This document shows positions 8,871 to 17,380 of a stretch of DNA of 64,000 bases, piece after piece. Both the position numbers and the translations under genes were made by a program. The stretch is from positions 186,001-250,000 of the forward strand of contig JAGVTU010000017.1 in NCBI GenBank assembly GCA_019136655.1. The letters run 5' to 3'. Source of the stretch: Bacteroidota bacterium. Lineage in GTDB: Bacteria; Bacteroidota; Bacteroidia; AKYH767-A; OLB10. A model generated the notes under the pieces. It had not been told where the DNA came from. It was given only the letters and a program-made list of their open reading frames with translations, and did no database searches. Each line of letters opens with the position of its first letter. The first letter of the stretch is position 1.

Positions 8871-9035
8871 GCGTTTTTCTTATTCAGCATTTCTTTTATT
8901 GCAAAAGCAATAACTCCTCCCAGCATTACCACACATCCTTGAAATTACAAATTTTTTTCTTGTTGAAACAAAAATCCATAACTAAACAATGAACTTTGGA
9001 TATTTTGAATGAATGTAGCAATTGAAGGAATAGTT
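8867..9035 (-). pseudogene. C-terminal remnant of a membrane transporter, possibly EamA/DMT family
   Basis: On the minus strand one frame reads through this gap with a single internal TAA. Before the stop it encodes a hydrophobic stretch with SLFSYGFLFQQEKNL, after it FQGCVVMLGGVIAFAIKEML and a lysine-rich tail ending at TAG (8869-8867). The order resembles the last two helices of EamA/DMT transporters, where an F-L-F-x-x-E-K segment precedes a final glycine-rich helix and a basic tail. No start codon or upstream part remains. The family call rests on a short match and is tentative. Confidence 0.35.
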
Positions 9036-9060
9036 CCAAGTCAGGAACTAAGGTTTTTTT
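9031..9060 (+). terminator. Possible intrinsic terminator before the GreA/Rnk-like gene
   Basis: TAGTTCC and GGAACTA form a 7-bp stem with a 6-base loop, then AGG and seven T residues. It lies 160 bases after the cdaA stop, so it could end cdaA read-through. The stem is short. Confidence 0.4.
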
Positions 9061-9119
9061 AGGTTGTTAATTTTAATAATTTTACACAGTAATTTTAAAC
9101 TGAAGAACATACAAAAGTT

Positions 9120-9530
9120 ATGAGTAAGATAATTATCAACCGGCTGGATTATGCACGTATTAAGAAAAGCATCAATGATGCCAAGCAATTCAGGTCCATC
9201 AGCAATGACGAAGCAGAAAAACTGTTAAAAGAACTTGACTCTGCTAAAATTGTGGAACCCGAAGCCATTCCTTCCAATGTGGTGACGATGAATTCCATTG
9301 TGAAGTTGAGTTTCCATAATAATAACAAGCAAATACAGTTTCAGATTGTATATCCCGAGCAGGCCAATGTAAAAGAGAATAAAATATCCATTTTCTCGCC
9401 TATTGCCACGGCTCTCATTGGTTATAAAGAGAATGATGAAATTGAATGGATTGTTCCGGCAGGGCTAACAAAAATCAGGATTGATGAAATCATTTATCAA
9501 CCCGAAGCAGCAGGCGACTACGACCTTTAA
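9120..9530 (+). CDS. GreA/GreB-like C-terminal domain protein (Rnk family)
   Basis: 136 residues. The C-terminal half carries the GreA/GreB FKBP-like fold signature: VVTMNSIVKL, then QIVYPEQANVKENKISIFSP, IATALIGYKENDEIEW and a final VPAG strand. The N-terminal part is much shorter than the GreA coiled coil, as in the Rnk (regulator of nucleoside diphosphate kinase) group, which binds RNA polymerase without cleaving backtracked RNA. In the cell it would act on transcription. It stands alone, 27 bases before the proline dehydrogenase gene, which has its own -7 element. Confidence 0.87.
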   Translation: MSKIIINRLDYARIKKSINDAKQFRSISNDEAEKLLKELDSAKIVEPEAIPSNVVTMNSIVKLSFHNNNKQIQFQIVYPEQANVKENKISIFSPIATALIGYKENDEIEWIVPAGLTKIRIDEIIYQPEAAGDYDL

Positions 9531-9533
9531 ATA

Positions 9534-9541
9534 TACTTTTG
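9534..9541 (+). promoter_or_regulatory. -7 promoter element for proline dehydrogenase
   Basis: TACTTTTG fits TAnnTTTG and lies 16 bases before the ATG at 9558. No TTG is visible at the expected -33 spacing, so it may need an activator or be weak. Confidence 0.4.
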
Positions 9542-9557
9542 CTCGATAAAAATCAAT

Positions 9558-10736
9558 ATGGCAGATATTTCATTTACCAATCTCAAAAATGCATTTGCCT
9601 ACAAAAGCGATGCAGAACTGAATCATGCCTACAGACTGTTTCAGCTCATCAATAATAATTTTCTGGTTAGCATAGCTCCCGGAATCACCAACTTTGCTCT
9701 TAAACTTCATTTGCCTGTAAAGCCACTGATACGTGCAACTATCTACAAACATTTTTGCGGTGGCGAAACAATTGAGGAATGTAATAACACCATAGCCAAA
9801 TTAGGTAAATATGGAGTGGGTTCCATTCTCGATTATTCGGTTGAAGGTCATGTGAGCGATGCAGACTTTGACAAAAATTGTGAGGAAATTGTAAAAACGG
9901 TGTTGCGTGCAGTAGGCGATAAAAACATTCCATTTTCAGTGTTTAAACCTACAGGAATTGGTCGCACCGCATTGCTTGAAAAAGTGAGCAGCAAAGCAAC
10001 ACTCAGTGCAGATGAGCAAGCCGAATTTGAAAGGCTGAAAGGCAGAGTGAGAAAAATATGCAGCACAGCTTATGAAAAAAATGTACGGCTGTTTGTTGAT
10101 GCCGAAGAGAGTTGGATTCAGCAGGCAATAGATGATATGGTGGATGAAATGATGGAAGAGTTTAATAAAAAGCAAACCATTATTTTTAATACCATACAAC
10201 TTTACCGTCACGACAGGGTTGCTTTTATGAAAGAAAATATTGCAAAAGCACGCAGTCGTGGTTATAAAGTTGGATACAAACTGGTGCGGGGAGCCTATAT
10301 GGAAAAAGAACGCGATCGTGCTGCACAAAAAGGTTATCCTTCGCCCATACAACCTGACAAAGCGGCTACCGACAGAGATTATAATGCAGCTTTGAAACTT
10401 TGTGTTGAGAATATTGATATGTTGTCAGTTTGTGCCGGTACTCACAACGAAGAAAGCAGCCAATATCTGGCTCAACTGATGGATGAACATAAAATAGCAC
10501 GCAACGACCAGCGTATTTGGTTTTCGCAGTTGTTGGGTATGAGCGATCATATCAGCTTTAACCTTGCGCATGAAGGTTACTGTGTGTGTAAATATGTGCC
10601 TTATGGACCTGTAGTTTCTGTATTGCCTTATCTGTTCAGACGCGCTGCTGAAAATACCAGTATCAGCGGACAAATGGGTCGTGAGTTGAAAATGATAGCG
10701 CAGGAAAAAGTTCGCAGGAAAAAAGAAAAATCATAA
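9558..10736 (+). CDS. Proline dehydrogenase
   Basis: 392 residues, monofunctional FAD enzyme that oxidises proline to pyrroline-5-carboxylate and passes electrons to the respiratory chain. The TIM-barrel signatures are a Y-S-V-E-G stretch near the N-terminus (LDYSVEGHVSD), the VDAEESW segment, KLVRGAYMEKERDRA around residue 240, and the C-terminal FAD/proline-binding PYLFRRAAENTSISGQ. There is no fused P5C dehydrogenase domain and none next to it. The stop overlaps the stop of the convergent FAD oxidoreductase by 6 bases, so antisense read-through between the two is possible. Confidence 0.95.
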   Translation: MADISFTNLKNAFAYKSDAELNHAYRLFQLINNNFLVSIAPGITNFALKLHLPVKPLIRATIYKHFCGGETIEECNNTIAKLGKYGVGSILDYSVEGHVSDADFDKNCEEIVKTVLRAVGDKNIPFSVFKPTGIGRTALLEKVSSKATLSADEQAEFERLKGRVRKICSTAYEKNVRLFVDAEESWIQQAIDDMVDEMMEEFNKKQTIIFNTIQLYRHDRVAFMKENIAKARSRGYKVGYKLVRGAYMEKERDRAAQKGYPSPIQPDKAATDRDYNAALKLCVENIDMLSVCAGTHNEESSQYLAQLMDEHKIARNDQRIWFSQLLGMSDHISFNLAHEGYCVCKYVPYGPVVSVLPYLFRRAAENTSISGQMGRELKMIAQEKVRRKKEKS

Positions 10737-11777
10737 CAAAGCATTGTACTGAGCAATATCTATTTCAGGCATCAGTTTTTCTTTTTTAAGAAGATGATTT
10801 GTAAAATGCTTGGAAAGGTAAGGGGAGAGCATAACTCCCTTGGTGCCAAGTCCGTTAAAAATTCCCACATTTGGCATGTCAGTACGCATTCCAACAAATG
10901 GTCTTCTTGCTTTAACACTCGGACGCACCGATGCCTGATGACCGGTAATTTCAAAAGGAACACGAAGCAACTCCTTCAACTGTTGAGATAGTTTTTCTCT
11001 TGCTGCCTCTGTAGGAATGTTGTTGAGTTCTTTCCACTCATAGGTGGAGCCTGCTTTAAAATAAAGATTACCGATGGGCAGTACAAAAACACTTTTATTG
11101 ATAATGTAATCCTGCGGCAACTGTTCGCTGTGAATGGTCAGCACTTCGCCTTTGGATGGCTGAAAGGGGAGATGCCTGAAATAAGGATTTGACTGTGCTG
11201 CTATGCCTTCACAGAAAATGATGTTTTTCGATTCAATATCACCGTATCTGACAGTTGTTCCTGCTTGCAAATGTTTAAAGTCAAAAACAGATTCTTTCAG
11301 CGAATTGTTCTGGATAAAATAACTGCGTAAATGCGCAAGCAGTTTCTTCAGGTCAACATAACCTGAAGGCTTTAGTTCAACAGCACCATAAGGACAATTC
11401 AGTTCACTGAAGCTGTTGGGAGCGTGAAAACGTGCAATATACTTTCCTGTGTCGGCATGTGATTTGCGCATCTGCCATTCGTTATACACTTTCACCGAGT
11501 CAGGAATTTCAAGTACAGAAAGCTGATGTATAAAATCAGTATTGAAAAATTTTTCGAGTGATGAATAAAAATCTTCGGCAAATGGAATTAATTCGTCAGC
11601 CATCCAGGTACGTACTATTCTCCTTCCGGTGATGGGCAGATACACACCTGCAGCTACCTGCGAAGAAGTTGTGGCATCAAATTGATCTAACAGTAACACA
11701 CTGCAACCTTCCTGCATAAGGTTCCATGCTAACAAACTGCCGGCCAAACCTTGCCCAACTATTATAAAATCTTTCAC
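10731..11777 (-). CDS. FAD-dependent oxidoreductase, DAO family
   Basis: 348 residues. A Rossmann dinucleotide-binding motif opens the protein (IIVGQGLAGSLLAW, GxGxxG), with a ribose-binding acidic residue at the end of the second strand (LLLDQFD). The C-terminal GIFNGLGTKGVMLSP resembles the FAD-binding end of glycine oxidase/MnmC2-like D-amino-acid oxidase family members. It probably oxidises an amine or amino acid; the substrate is unknown. The start is a GTG at 11777; no ATG lies nearby and the Rossmann strand begins directly after it. A -7 element lies about 22 bases upstream. It is convergent with proline dehydrogenase. Confidence 0.85.
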   Translation of the reverse strand: MKDFIIVGQGLAGSLLAWNLMQEGCSVLLLDQFDATTSSQVAAGVYLPITGRRIVRTWMADELIPFAEDFYSSLEKFFNTDFIHQLSVLEIPDSVKVYNEWQMRKSHADTGKYIARFHAPNSFSELNCPYGAVELKPSGYVDLKKLLAHLRSYFIQNNSLKESVFDFKHLQAGTTVRYGDIESKNIIFCEGIAAQSNPYFRHLPFQPSKGEVLTIHSEQLPQDYIINKSVFVLPIGNLYFKAGSTYEWKELNNIPTEAAREKLSQQLKELLRVPFEITGHQASVRPSVKARRPFVGMRTDMPNVGIFNGLGTKGVMLSPYLSKHFTNHLLKKEKLMPEIDIAQYNALL

Positions 11778-11798
11778 TTGTTTTACTGCTTAATGCAG

Positions 11799-11806
11799 CA
11801 AACTTA
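11799..11806 (-). promoter_or_regulatory. -7 promoter element for the FAD oxidoreductase
   Basis: On the minus strand TAAGTTTG, a TAnnTTTG match, about 22 bases before the GTG start at 11777. No clear -33 TTG at the expected spacing. Confidence 0.4.
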
Positions 11807-11829
11807 AGAGGAAAAAGTTTGCGGAAAAA

Positions 11830-14262
11830 TTAATTATCTCCTCCAATGCGTTTTTGTTCCTGTTCGCTACCTGTTGAGCGCTGTTTAATACTTTTCATTT
11901 GTTTGTTACCAAAACGCCAGGTAAGCGATGCTCTGAACTGTTGGCTTTCCCACTCGCCCCATGCCCGTGTTATAATACCTGCGTAGGTGTTGTATCCTTT
12001 CCAGGGTGCTGTATGAAGAATATCGGTGTAAGCTAATTTTACATTTATTCTGTCATTCAGAAAACGCTTTTGCAGTCCTAAATCAAGAGAAGCCTGACCA
12101 GAGTTTTTGTAAGCACCTCCCCACACATCTCCTGAATTGTACCATCCTGAAACTTCAAACGAAAGAGAAGCGGGGAGCTTAAAAGTAAATTGGCCGTATA
12201 GATTAAATACAATGAAATCTGTATTAATAGTTTTATTCTCTCCAAAATCTGCTTTATAACGCTGGTCATAAACACCTGTGTTGATATATACACTTAACCA
12301 TTTCATTGGTTGCAGGGATGCAGTGATGTCAAGACTCAATACATCTTCAGTAGCCAGGTTGCGTGGCATCAGAAAACTTTTACCTCCCGGAATAGTATCT
12401 GTAATCTGCGCGAAATAATCACGTGTATGGCTGTAAGCAGCACTGGTAGTTATCATGTATTTAAAAGAATGCGATAACTCAATTTTATCGGAGTATTGTG
12501 GATTGAGAAAAGGATTGCCTTTGTTGTAGCTCAGTTCATCCAGCTTGTATTCAAAAGGATTGAGTTCTCTGTAATTGGGTCTGTCAATACGGCTGCTGTA
12601 AATCAGGCTCAGCGAGTGGTTTTTATTGACTGTATAAGTTAACCCTATGCTTGGAAATACATCAGTATAGGACCGTTTTACATTCTTATTCTGATTTTGG
12701 GTATCTGCAATCAGGTCTCCTTCGCTGTTGGTGTTTTCAACTCTTACTCCGGCCTGCACATCCAGTTTATTATAAGTATGCTGATAGTTCAGATAAATGG
12801 CATTTACATTTTCAAGATATTTAAAGCGGCTGCTGCGCGTAGCATCTAAGGTGTACACAGGTCCTTCAATGTTGAAGAAGTTAAAAGTGTTGTCGGTATG
12901 AACCATAGCAACTTTATAACCTAATCCCAACTTGCCATTCCACAATTTCTGAGAATAATCAGATTTAAGAGAATAAATCTGAATTGTTACAGGTGCTTTT
13001 GAAGAATAATATGCTGATGACAATGGGGTTTGCTCATCAGGGGTCATATACACATTTGGAAGATAGGAGTTACGTGAACCGTGATAGTAGCCGAAATCAA
13101 AGTCAGTGGTGAGGTCGTGACCTGTAGTATCAGCAAAATGATGATTCAGATTCGCGTTGAAGTTATTGTTGATGGAAGTTACAGTTTGATTAGAGATAAG
13201 CACGCTGTCTTCGTTCCCATTAAAGAAATTGCTGATGTGATTTCGATTTTCTTTCTTGCCTGAATAGTCGCTGTATGAGCCTCCGAGTATCACACCAATT
13301 GTATTCTTTGTGTTCAGGTTACAGTCGGCACCCACTTTGTAATTATGACTTATACCATCGTTTGTCGTTAGTGATGATTGATTGTAAATGTAAGGTTGTT
13401 GTTCTCTGTAAAGGTTAAACACATTATAGCGCTTGCCAATGTTATTGCTGTAAGTAGAATAAAAGTTAAACTTTCTGTTACGGTTATTCAGAGATAATGC
13501 CGTGTTGTATTTCGAATATTTGCCGATAGCATATCCTGCTGTGATGCTGCCATTGGTACCATAATTTTTATTTTTCTTCAGTTTAATATTGATAATGCCT
13601 GCAGTGCCTTCAGCATCATACTTGGAAGATGGATTAGAAATAAGCTCAATAGATTCCACATCGGTGCTTTGAATGGATTTCAGGTAGTCGGCAAGTTCAG
13701 CTTCCGACATGTGAATTGAGCGACCATCAATCTGCACCAGCACACCACCACGACCTTTGAGCATGATGTTGTCATTGTTGTCAACCACCACACCCGGTGC
13801 TTTTTTCAATACTTCGTAAGCAGTACTTCCGGTAGAGTTGATGCTGTTTTCTACATTAAAAACAGTTTTGTCTGCTTTCACTTCAACCAGGGGTTTTATC
13901 CCCGTAATTTCTGCCTGTTTCAGTGTTGTAGAAGAAGCTTTCAGTTGAATTACCGGTATTTCTTTCACAGCAGTTTCAGTAGTATGAAATGCCGCACTCT
14001 TATAATTTTCGAAACCAAGAAACGAAGCTTTGAGGAAGTAATCACCTTGTTTGATATGATCAAAAATATAATTACCATTTGCATCGGCCACTGCTGCTTT
14101 CACCAATGACGAATCAGGAAGCTGCCGCAACTCCAGCACAGAGCCTGTAAGTGGCTCGTTATTGTTGTCGGTAATTTTACCTTTAATAGACTGCGCATGC
14201 AACTGAACAATGGAGAGAAAGAAACAGACAGCTGTAGTCTTAATATAATTTTGCAAATTCAT
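11830..14262 (-). CDS. TonB-dependent outer-membrane receptor, beta-barrel family with CarboxypepD_reg domain
   Basis: 810 residues. A signal peptide ends at about residue 24 (VQLHAQS). Residues 25-105 form a carboxypeptidase-regulatory-like domain (IKGKITDNNNEPLTGSV). A plug domain with GRGGVLVQIDGRSIH follows (about 110-225), then a long barrel with alternating aromatic strands and an RIDRPNYRELNPFEYK stretch typical of the outer-membrane-barrel family PF14905. It would bind a ligand at the cell surface and may be energised by TonB; the ligand is unknown and no SusD partner is adjacent. An inverted repeat lies about 58 bases upstream of the start (14320-14349). Confidence 0.92.
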   Translation of the reverse strand: MNLQNYIKTTAVCFFLSIVQLHAQSIKGKITDNNNEPLTGSVLELRQLPDSSLVKAAVADANGNYIFDHIKQGDYFLKASFLGFENYKSAAFHTTETAVKEIPVIQLKASSTTLKQAEITGIKPLVEVKADKTVFNVENSINSTGSTAYEVLKKAPGVVVDNNDNIMLKGRGGVLVQIDGRSIHMSEAELADYLKSIQSTDVESIELISNPSSKYDAEGTAGIINIKLKKNKNYGTNGSITAGYAIGKYSKYNTALSLNNRNRKFNFYSTYSNNIGKRYNVFNLYREQQPYIYNQSSLTTNDGISHNYKVGADCNLNTKNTIGVILGGSYSDYSGKKENRNHISNFFNGNEDSVLISNQTVTSINNNFNANLNHHFADTTGHDLTTDFDFGYYHGSRNSYLPNVYMTPDEQTPLSSAYYSSKAPVTIQIYSLKSDYSQKLWNGKLGLGYKVAMVHTDNTFNFFNIEGPVYTLDATRSSRFKYLENVNAIYLNYQHTYNKLDVQAGVRVENTNSEGDLIADTQNQNKNVKRSYTDVFPSIGLTYTVNKNHSLSLIYSSRIDRPNYRELNPFEYKLDELSYNKGNPFLNPQYSDKIELSHSFKYMITTSAAYSHTRDYFAQITDTIPGGKSFLMPRNLATEDVLSLDITASLQPMKWLSVYINTGVYDQRYKADFGENKTINTDFIVFNLYGQFTFKLPASLSFEVSGWYNSGDVWGGAYKNSGQASLDLGLQKRFLNDRINVKLAYTDILHTAPWKGYNTYAGIITRAWGEWESQQFRASLTWRFGNKQMKSIKQRSTGSEQEQKRIGGDN

Positions 14263-14319
14263 AATGTCAGGAAATGATGCAGCTAATTAAGATAAAATGC
14301 CAAGTGAATTTGCTTTATT

Positions 14320-14349
14320 AAATGTTAAATAAAATAACCTTTAACATTT
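14320..14349. promoter_or_regulatory. Inverted repeat upstream of the TonB receptor gene
   Basis: AAATGTTAAA at 14320-14329 and TTTAACATTT at 14340-14349 are perfect 10-bp arms separated by 10 bases. It lies in a 294-base non-coding gap, 58 bases upstream of the receptor ATG. It could be an operator for a dimeric regulator or an RNA hairpin in the leader. The rest of the gap is A/T-rich and shows no gene or clear promoter. Confidence 0.5.
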
Positions 14350-14556
14350 TCATTTGAACTATCAATTTAGTTGCGATATTGAGTTAAAGTGCATCACAAC
14401 AACAGAGTCAATATGGTTTAAGAATTTATAACAAAGAATTGAGCATTAACTTTTCTCCGAACAGTTGGGTTCTGCATTACAAAAAATGTATAATTAAAAG
14501 CTCAAGTGAAATGATTTAAAATACGCTGGTGTGTAGCCGTATTCACTTTGTGCACT

Positions 14557-15513
14557 TTAATCTTTCTTACGTTTTTGCTTTTTATCATCTTTAGCTTCTT
14601 CTTTTTTCACATCTGATTTCTGTGAATCGTCTTTGGTATAGGCTACAAGGGCTAATTGCGAATTGCTGTTGTTGATGGCAATGCGGTAAAAGTCTCCAAT
14701 ACTTTTGCTGAAGTCTGCAATTTCTGTCCAGCCGTTTTCAGGTTTGTTTTTATCATAAATCAGCATTTTTCCGGATATGCCGCAAAGTATTCTTCCATCA
14801 GATGTCCACGCATAATCTTCAACTCCTTTGGGCAACTGACACACACCACCAATAAGACCTGAGTTTAAAGAAAATGACATCATCATATAACCATTGGTGT
14901 CTGCTTTTTCTACGTAGCTTATTTCATTATCGCCATCAGGAATTACTGCAATGCAGCGTCCTATATTTTTGGCGAGAGGAATAAACTGCCCTCCGGGAAG
15001 TTCATAAATGTTTAACTCCAAAATGTTGTTGTTAAGCTCAGCAGCTGCAACAGTTGAGTCATTAACTTTGCAATAATAAGCTACGGAGTCAGAATTGCCA
15101 ACCAGTTGTTCTTCATTGGTGCCATCCATCAGAATTTTGTAAAAGCGTTGAGCTTTGTCGGCATCAACTCTTACAATGGTAAAAGACAAATCATCCGAAT
15201 TAATACGTGGCGAGAATTCACTCTCAGGAGTGTTGGTAAGTTGTGTTATTGAAGTATCATTGCTGTCATAAACATAAATATCACTTTGAACAGTATCATA
15301 ATAAGCCACATAATATACCTTGCTTCCGTCTTTCGAAAATGATGGTTGGTTGTCGTAGCCTTTACGGTGTGTGATATTTTTTGGCTCTGAAAAATAAATT
15401 TTACCGTCCTTGGCCATGTTCATGTTCACCAAAAAAATGTCGGTAGAAGGAAGCTGTGCACAAAGTGCTGAAGTAACAAGCAACATTGCAGCTGCTAAAA
15501 GTTGTTTTTTCAT
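14557..15513 (-). CDS. Secreted TolB-like beta-propeller (PD40) protein
   Basis: 318 residues. The signal peptide runs to about residue 19 (MLLVTSALCAQ). The body has PD40/WD40-like blades, for example GYDNQPSFSKDGSKVYYV, ESEFSPRINSDDLSF and a blade with YAWTSDGRILCG. The last 25 residues are very lysine-rich (EEAKDDKKQKRKKD). TolB-like propellers bind proteins or peptidoglycan-associated partners in the periplasm; the role here is not known. The ATG overlaps the stop of the upstream membrane protein (TAATG), so the two are translationally coupled and probably act together. Confidence 0.8.
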   Translation of the reverse strand: MKKQLLAAAMLLVTSALCAQLPSTDIFLVNMNMAKDGKIYFSEPKNITHRKGYDNQPSFSKDGSKVYYVAYYDTVQSDIYVYDSNDTSITQLTNTPESEFSPRINSDDLSFTIVRVDADKAQRFYKILMDGTNEEQLVGNSDSVAYYCKVNDSTVAAAELNNNILELNIYELPGGQFIPLAKNIGRCIAVIPDGDNEISYVEKADTNGYMMMSFSLNSGLIGGVCQLPKGVEDYAWTSDGRILCGISGKMLIYDKNKPENGWTEIADFSKSIGDFYRIAINNSNSQLALVAYTKDDSQKSDVKKEEAKDDKKQKRKKD

Positions 15514-16178
15514 TATTGTGTTTTTTTAGTTATATCTGATGATGTGTTGTTATTGATAAGGTTAACTGATATATCGGCACTGTCGCTTACAGTTCGCTGA
15601 TAAACGCGCAGACGTATTTCAGATTTCTCATCCAAAAATAAAACTTTTACCGAATCCGGCTTGAAGTTAATCTGAATGTTACGTGCCAGGGTTTTGTGGA
15701 AAATACCCATCCGCCTGATAATTTTATAAGTTGCTTCACTGTCCTGTTGCTGAATCATACCCTGTTCTTTGGTTAGGAAATAGTTTTCAGTGATATGCAG
15801 TTCGCCTGCATGAGTAGCACTCAGGTGTCCCAGTGTAATGATGGAAATAAGGCGAGAAGGTGACAGTATGAAGAGTGGGAGAGTAAGAGTGAAAATAGCA
15901 GTATATATTTTCAGAGGCATCGGGAAATTTTTCCTAAGGATAAAGGCAAAAAGTAAAATACCTGTGTAAACAAAACTGGAAAAAACAATGGATACATAAC
16001 CAGGATGGTTGTGGCGCAGATAGAAAATAACGGAAGTTGCAGCCAGAAATACATGTAGTGACAGCATTGCATAGCTCACCCATTTTGGTATCCTTGTGCT
16101 GAGCAGAAGTACAACCAGTGCCAGTACGAAGCAAAATACGAGTGTGATGATGATAAAATTCAGCAACAGATTATCCAT
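15513..16178 (-). CDS. Membrane protein of unknown function, four helices plus C-terminal domain
   Basis: 221 residues from the ATG at 16178; an in-frame GTG two codons earlier is possible. Four hydrophobic helices occupy about residues 5-27, 33-55, 63-83 and 91-112. The remaining 110 residues form a soluble domain rich in beta strands (IQINFKPDSVKVLFLDEKSE). I do not recognise a family. The stop overlaps the start of the TolB-like propeller gene by one base (TAATG), and the gene starts 15 bases after the RsmI-like gene ends, so all probably belong to the dnaA-led transcript. Confidence 0.7.
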   Translation of the reverse strand: MDNLLLNFIIITLVFCFVLALVVLLLSTRIPKWVSYAMLSLHVFLAATSVIFYLRHNHPGYVSIVFSSFVYTGILLFAFILRKNFPMPLKIYTAIFTLTLPLFILSPSRLISIITLGHLSATHAGELHITENYFLTKEQGMIQQQDSEATYKIIRRMGIFHKTLARNIQINFKPDSVKVLFLDEKSEIRLRVYQRTVSDSADISVNLINNNTSSDITKKTQ

Positions 16179-16193
16179 TTCCACATCTTAATT

Positions 16194-16913
16194 TCAGGCT
16201 AAAAATAGCCAAACCGCAGGACGTTTATTGAGAGTGGGTTTATGTTTTTTCCACTCTGAAATACGATAGGTTTTTATATATTGATTTTCGGAATTCAGAT
16301 CTGCAGCAATGCAAAGTTTTGTTTGTGATGAAAGTGCTGCAAGCATATCTTCAAACAGTGCATTGTTGCGGTAAGGTGTTTCAATAAAAATCTGAGTTTG
16401 TTTTTTCAGAGCCGATTCTTTCTCTGCTTTGCGTAAAGCTGCCATTCTCTCACCACGGTCTTTGGGAAGATATCCGCCAAAGGCAAACTGTTGCCCATTG
16501 AGGCCACTGGCCATCAGAGCAAGCAGTATTGACGAAGGGCCTGTGAGCGGAACAACTTTAATATTTTGGCGATGAGCTTCGGCCACTATCAGCGAACCCG
16601 GATCAGCCACGGCAGGACAACCTGCTTCGCTCAGCAAACCCGTATTTTTTCCATTCAGCAAGGGCTCGAAAAAAGATTGCTCAAAAATATTTCCTTCGTG
16701 CTTGTTCAGTTCAAAAATGGAGAGTTGCTGTTGAGCAATGGTGATGTTACATTGTTTAAGAAAATGCCTTGCTGTTTTTTCATTCTCAGCTATGAATACA
16801 TCAAGTGAGCGAATGATGTTCAACACATTTTGCGGCAACGACCATTCCACAGGTTCCTGCGAAATGGTTGCAGGTATCAGATATAAAATTCCGGCAGAGG
16901 CTGACTCAGACAA
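16194..16913 (-). CDS. RsmI-like SAM-dependent methyltransferase (tetrapyrrole-methylase fold)
   Basis: 239 residues in the tetrapyrrole methylase fold, related to RsmI, which 2'-O-methylates C1402 of 16S rRNA. Visible motifs are ILYLIPATI near the start, the NEKTARHFLK segment, LLSEAGCPAVADPGS, and the GPSSILLALMASGL SAM-binding stretch. It lacks the C-terminal domain of full RsmI (about 280 residues), as is common for a Bacteroidota paralogue. Its only plausible start is a TTG at 16913; the gene overlaps the upstream phosphatase gene by 8 bases. The methylation target is inferred. Confidence 0.82.
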   Translation of the reverse strand: MSESASAGILYLIPATISQEPVEWSLPQNVLNIIRSLDVFIAENEKTARHFLKQCNITIAQQQLSIFELNKHEGNIFEQSFFEPLLNGKNTGLLSEAGCPAVADPGSLIVAEAHRQNIKVVPLTGPSSILLALMASGLNGQQFAFGGYLPKDRGERMAALRKAEKESALKKQTQIFIETPYRNNALFEDMLAALSSQTKLCIAADLNSENQYIKTYRISEWKKHKPTLNKRPAVWLFLA

Positions 16914-17379
16914 GATTCAGTGAAGAAGAAATTTTCAGTTTGTCCACTATTCGCTGACAGGCATCATCAAGCAGATGATATACATTTTCAAAGTCGCTTG
17001 CATCGCCATAGTAGGGGTCAGGCACTTCTTTTTTTCCGAGTCCTGCAAAATCCAGTATCAGTCTGATGCGAGACTCTTCGCCTTTATCAGCATACTCCAG
17101 CAAGTTTTCGTGATTGGATTTATCCATTGCCAGAATATAATCAAACTGATGGATGTCAGACTTGGTTATGCAGCGCGCACGCTGATAGGTGATATCAATT
17201 CCATGTTTGCCGGCAGTATTTACCGAGCGTTTATCGGGCATAGAGCCTGTGTGATAATTCAGCAGTCCTGCGGAGTCAACCTGTGCATCAATTCCTGCCT
17301 GCTGAAGTTTGTGTTTCATAATTCCTTCGGCAAGTGGTGAGCGGCAAATGTTGCCCAGACATACCATCAGAATTTTCAC
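16906..17379 (-). CDS. Low-molecular-weight protein-tyrosine phosphatase
   Basis: 157 residues, the usual family length. The P-loop CLGNICRSPLAEG carries the nucleophilic Cys8 and Arg14 of the C-x5-R signature. The general-acid aspartate lies in VPDPYYGDASDFE. These cytosolic phosphatases often control exopolysaccharide synthesis by acting on tyrosine kinases, but can have other targets; none is next to it. The start is a GTG at 17379 one base after the dnaA stop (17381-17383), with an internal ATG at 17367 that would cut into the first beta strand. It is co-directional with dnaA. Confidence 0.93.
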   Translation of the reverse strand: MKILMVCLGNICRSPLAEGIMKHKLQQAGIDAQVDSAGLLNYHTGSMPDKRSVNTAGKHGIDITYQRARCITKSDIHQFDYILAMDKSNHENLLEYADKGEESRIRLILDFAGLGKKEVPDPYYGDASDFENVYHLLDDACQRIVDKLKISSSLNLV

Positions 17380-17380
17380 C

